From contig JBOGDQ010000322.1 in NCBI GenBank assembly GCA_050742975.1, forward strand, positions 1 to 21,956: a stretch of 21,956 bases of DNA. The letters are read 5' to 3'. The translations under genes were made by a program, and so were the position numbers. The notes beneath the pieces are model-generated. The model did no database searches. It was not told the DNA's origin and was given only the letters and a program-made list of their open reading frames with translations. The DNA comes from JBDTGE01 sp050742975 (GTDB lineage: Bacteria > Actinomycetota > Actinomycetes > Mycobacteriales > Jatrophihabitantaceae). Shown piece by piece: positions 21,908 to 21,956 of this stretch. The first letter of the stretch is position 1; each line of letters begins with the position of its first letter.

Positions 21908-21956
21908 GGTGGCGTGTCCGAGCGGCCGAAGGAGCACGCCTCGAAAGCGTGTGAGG
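21908..21956 (+). tRNA. tRNA-Ser (CGA), 5' part
   Basis: Starts GGTGGCG-TG, D arm TCCGAGCGGCCGAAGGA, anticodon arm CACGC-CTCGAAA-GCGTG with anticodon CGA, then GTGAGG leading into the long variable arm of a class II tRNA. The window ends before the variable and T arms. A possible -10 (TAGCCT, 21894-21899) lies just upstream, after the tadA stop. Confidence 0.9.

Overview
The window is high-GC DNA of an actinobacterium. The evidence is the codon usage with frequent GTG starts, a LytR-CpsA-Psr protein, an AfsR/SARP-type regulator, the actinobacterial 'tRNA adenosine deaminase-associated' family next to tadA, and a Glu/Asp/Phe tRNA neighbourhood. A Frankiales/Jatrophihabitans/Nakamurella-like lineage is a guess; the sequence alone does not fix the genus. 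No rRNA, CRISPR array, prophage or plasmid origin was seen.

Layout. 1-1871: an IS30-family insertion sequence (about 104-1364, transposase on minus) abuts the 3' third of a FadD-type acyl-CoA ligase, which is therefore a remnant. A YeaO-like DUF488 gene overlaps its stop. 2228-4618: a MarR regulator and a 14-TM DHA2 drug exporter, translationally coupled, with a MarR-type operator upstream and a strong hairpin terminator behind. 4625-6673 (minus): a secreted GH27 alpha-galactosidase with NEW3 and NPCBM domains and its own spaced-palindrome operator. 6911-7844: a DNA-binding-domain-only AraC protein and a VOC/glyoxalase protein, closed by a hairpin nearly identical in design to the exporter terminator. 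7869-10084: aldo/keto reductase (minus), RNase HI (plus), NERD-domain protein (minus). 10359-13403: a very large STAND/TPR regulator whose SARP DNA-binding/BTAD module sits at the C-terminus, the reverse of AfsR. 13571-14293: a secreted collagen-like protein. 14268-14717 (minus): a decayed PIN-like toxin gene.

14883-17272: tRNA-Phe, then a 2.1-kb block (a PF03640-type lipoprotein, a CbiX chelatase, a thioesterase), then tRNA-Asp and tRNA-Glu, all three tRNAs on minus. 17445-21956: LCP cell-wall ligase, GlsB/YeaQ membrane protein, prephenate dehydrogenase, then a tight plus-strand operon of two paralogous TadA-associated proteins and tadA, followed by the 5' part of tRNA-Ser(CGA).

The most interesting functional unit is the last operon: two acidic 161-aa proteins of unknown function, related to each other, encoded immediately before the tRNA wobble adenosine deaminase, the second overlapping tadA by 4 nt. 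The most unusual single protein is the STAND-TPR-SARP regulator. The region otherwise mixes housekeeping genes (tyrA, tadA, rnhA, tRNAs) with small accessory units and repeat-like elements.
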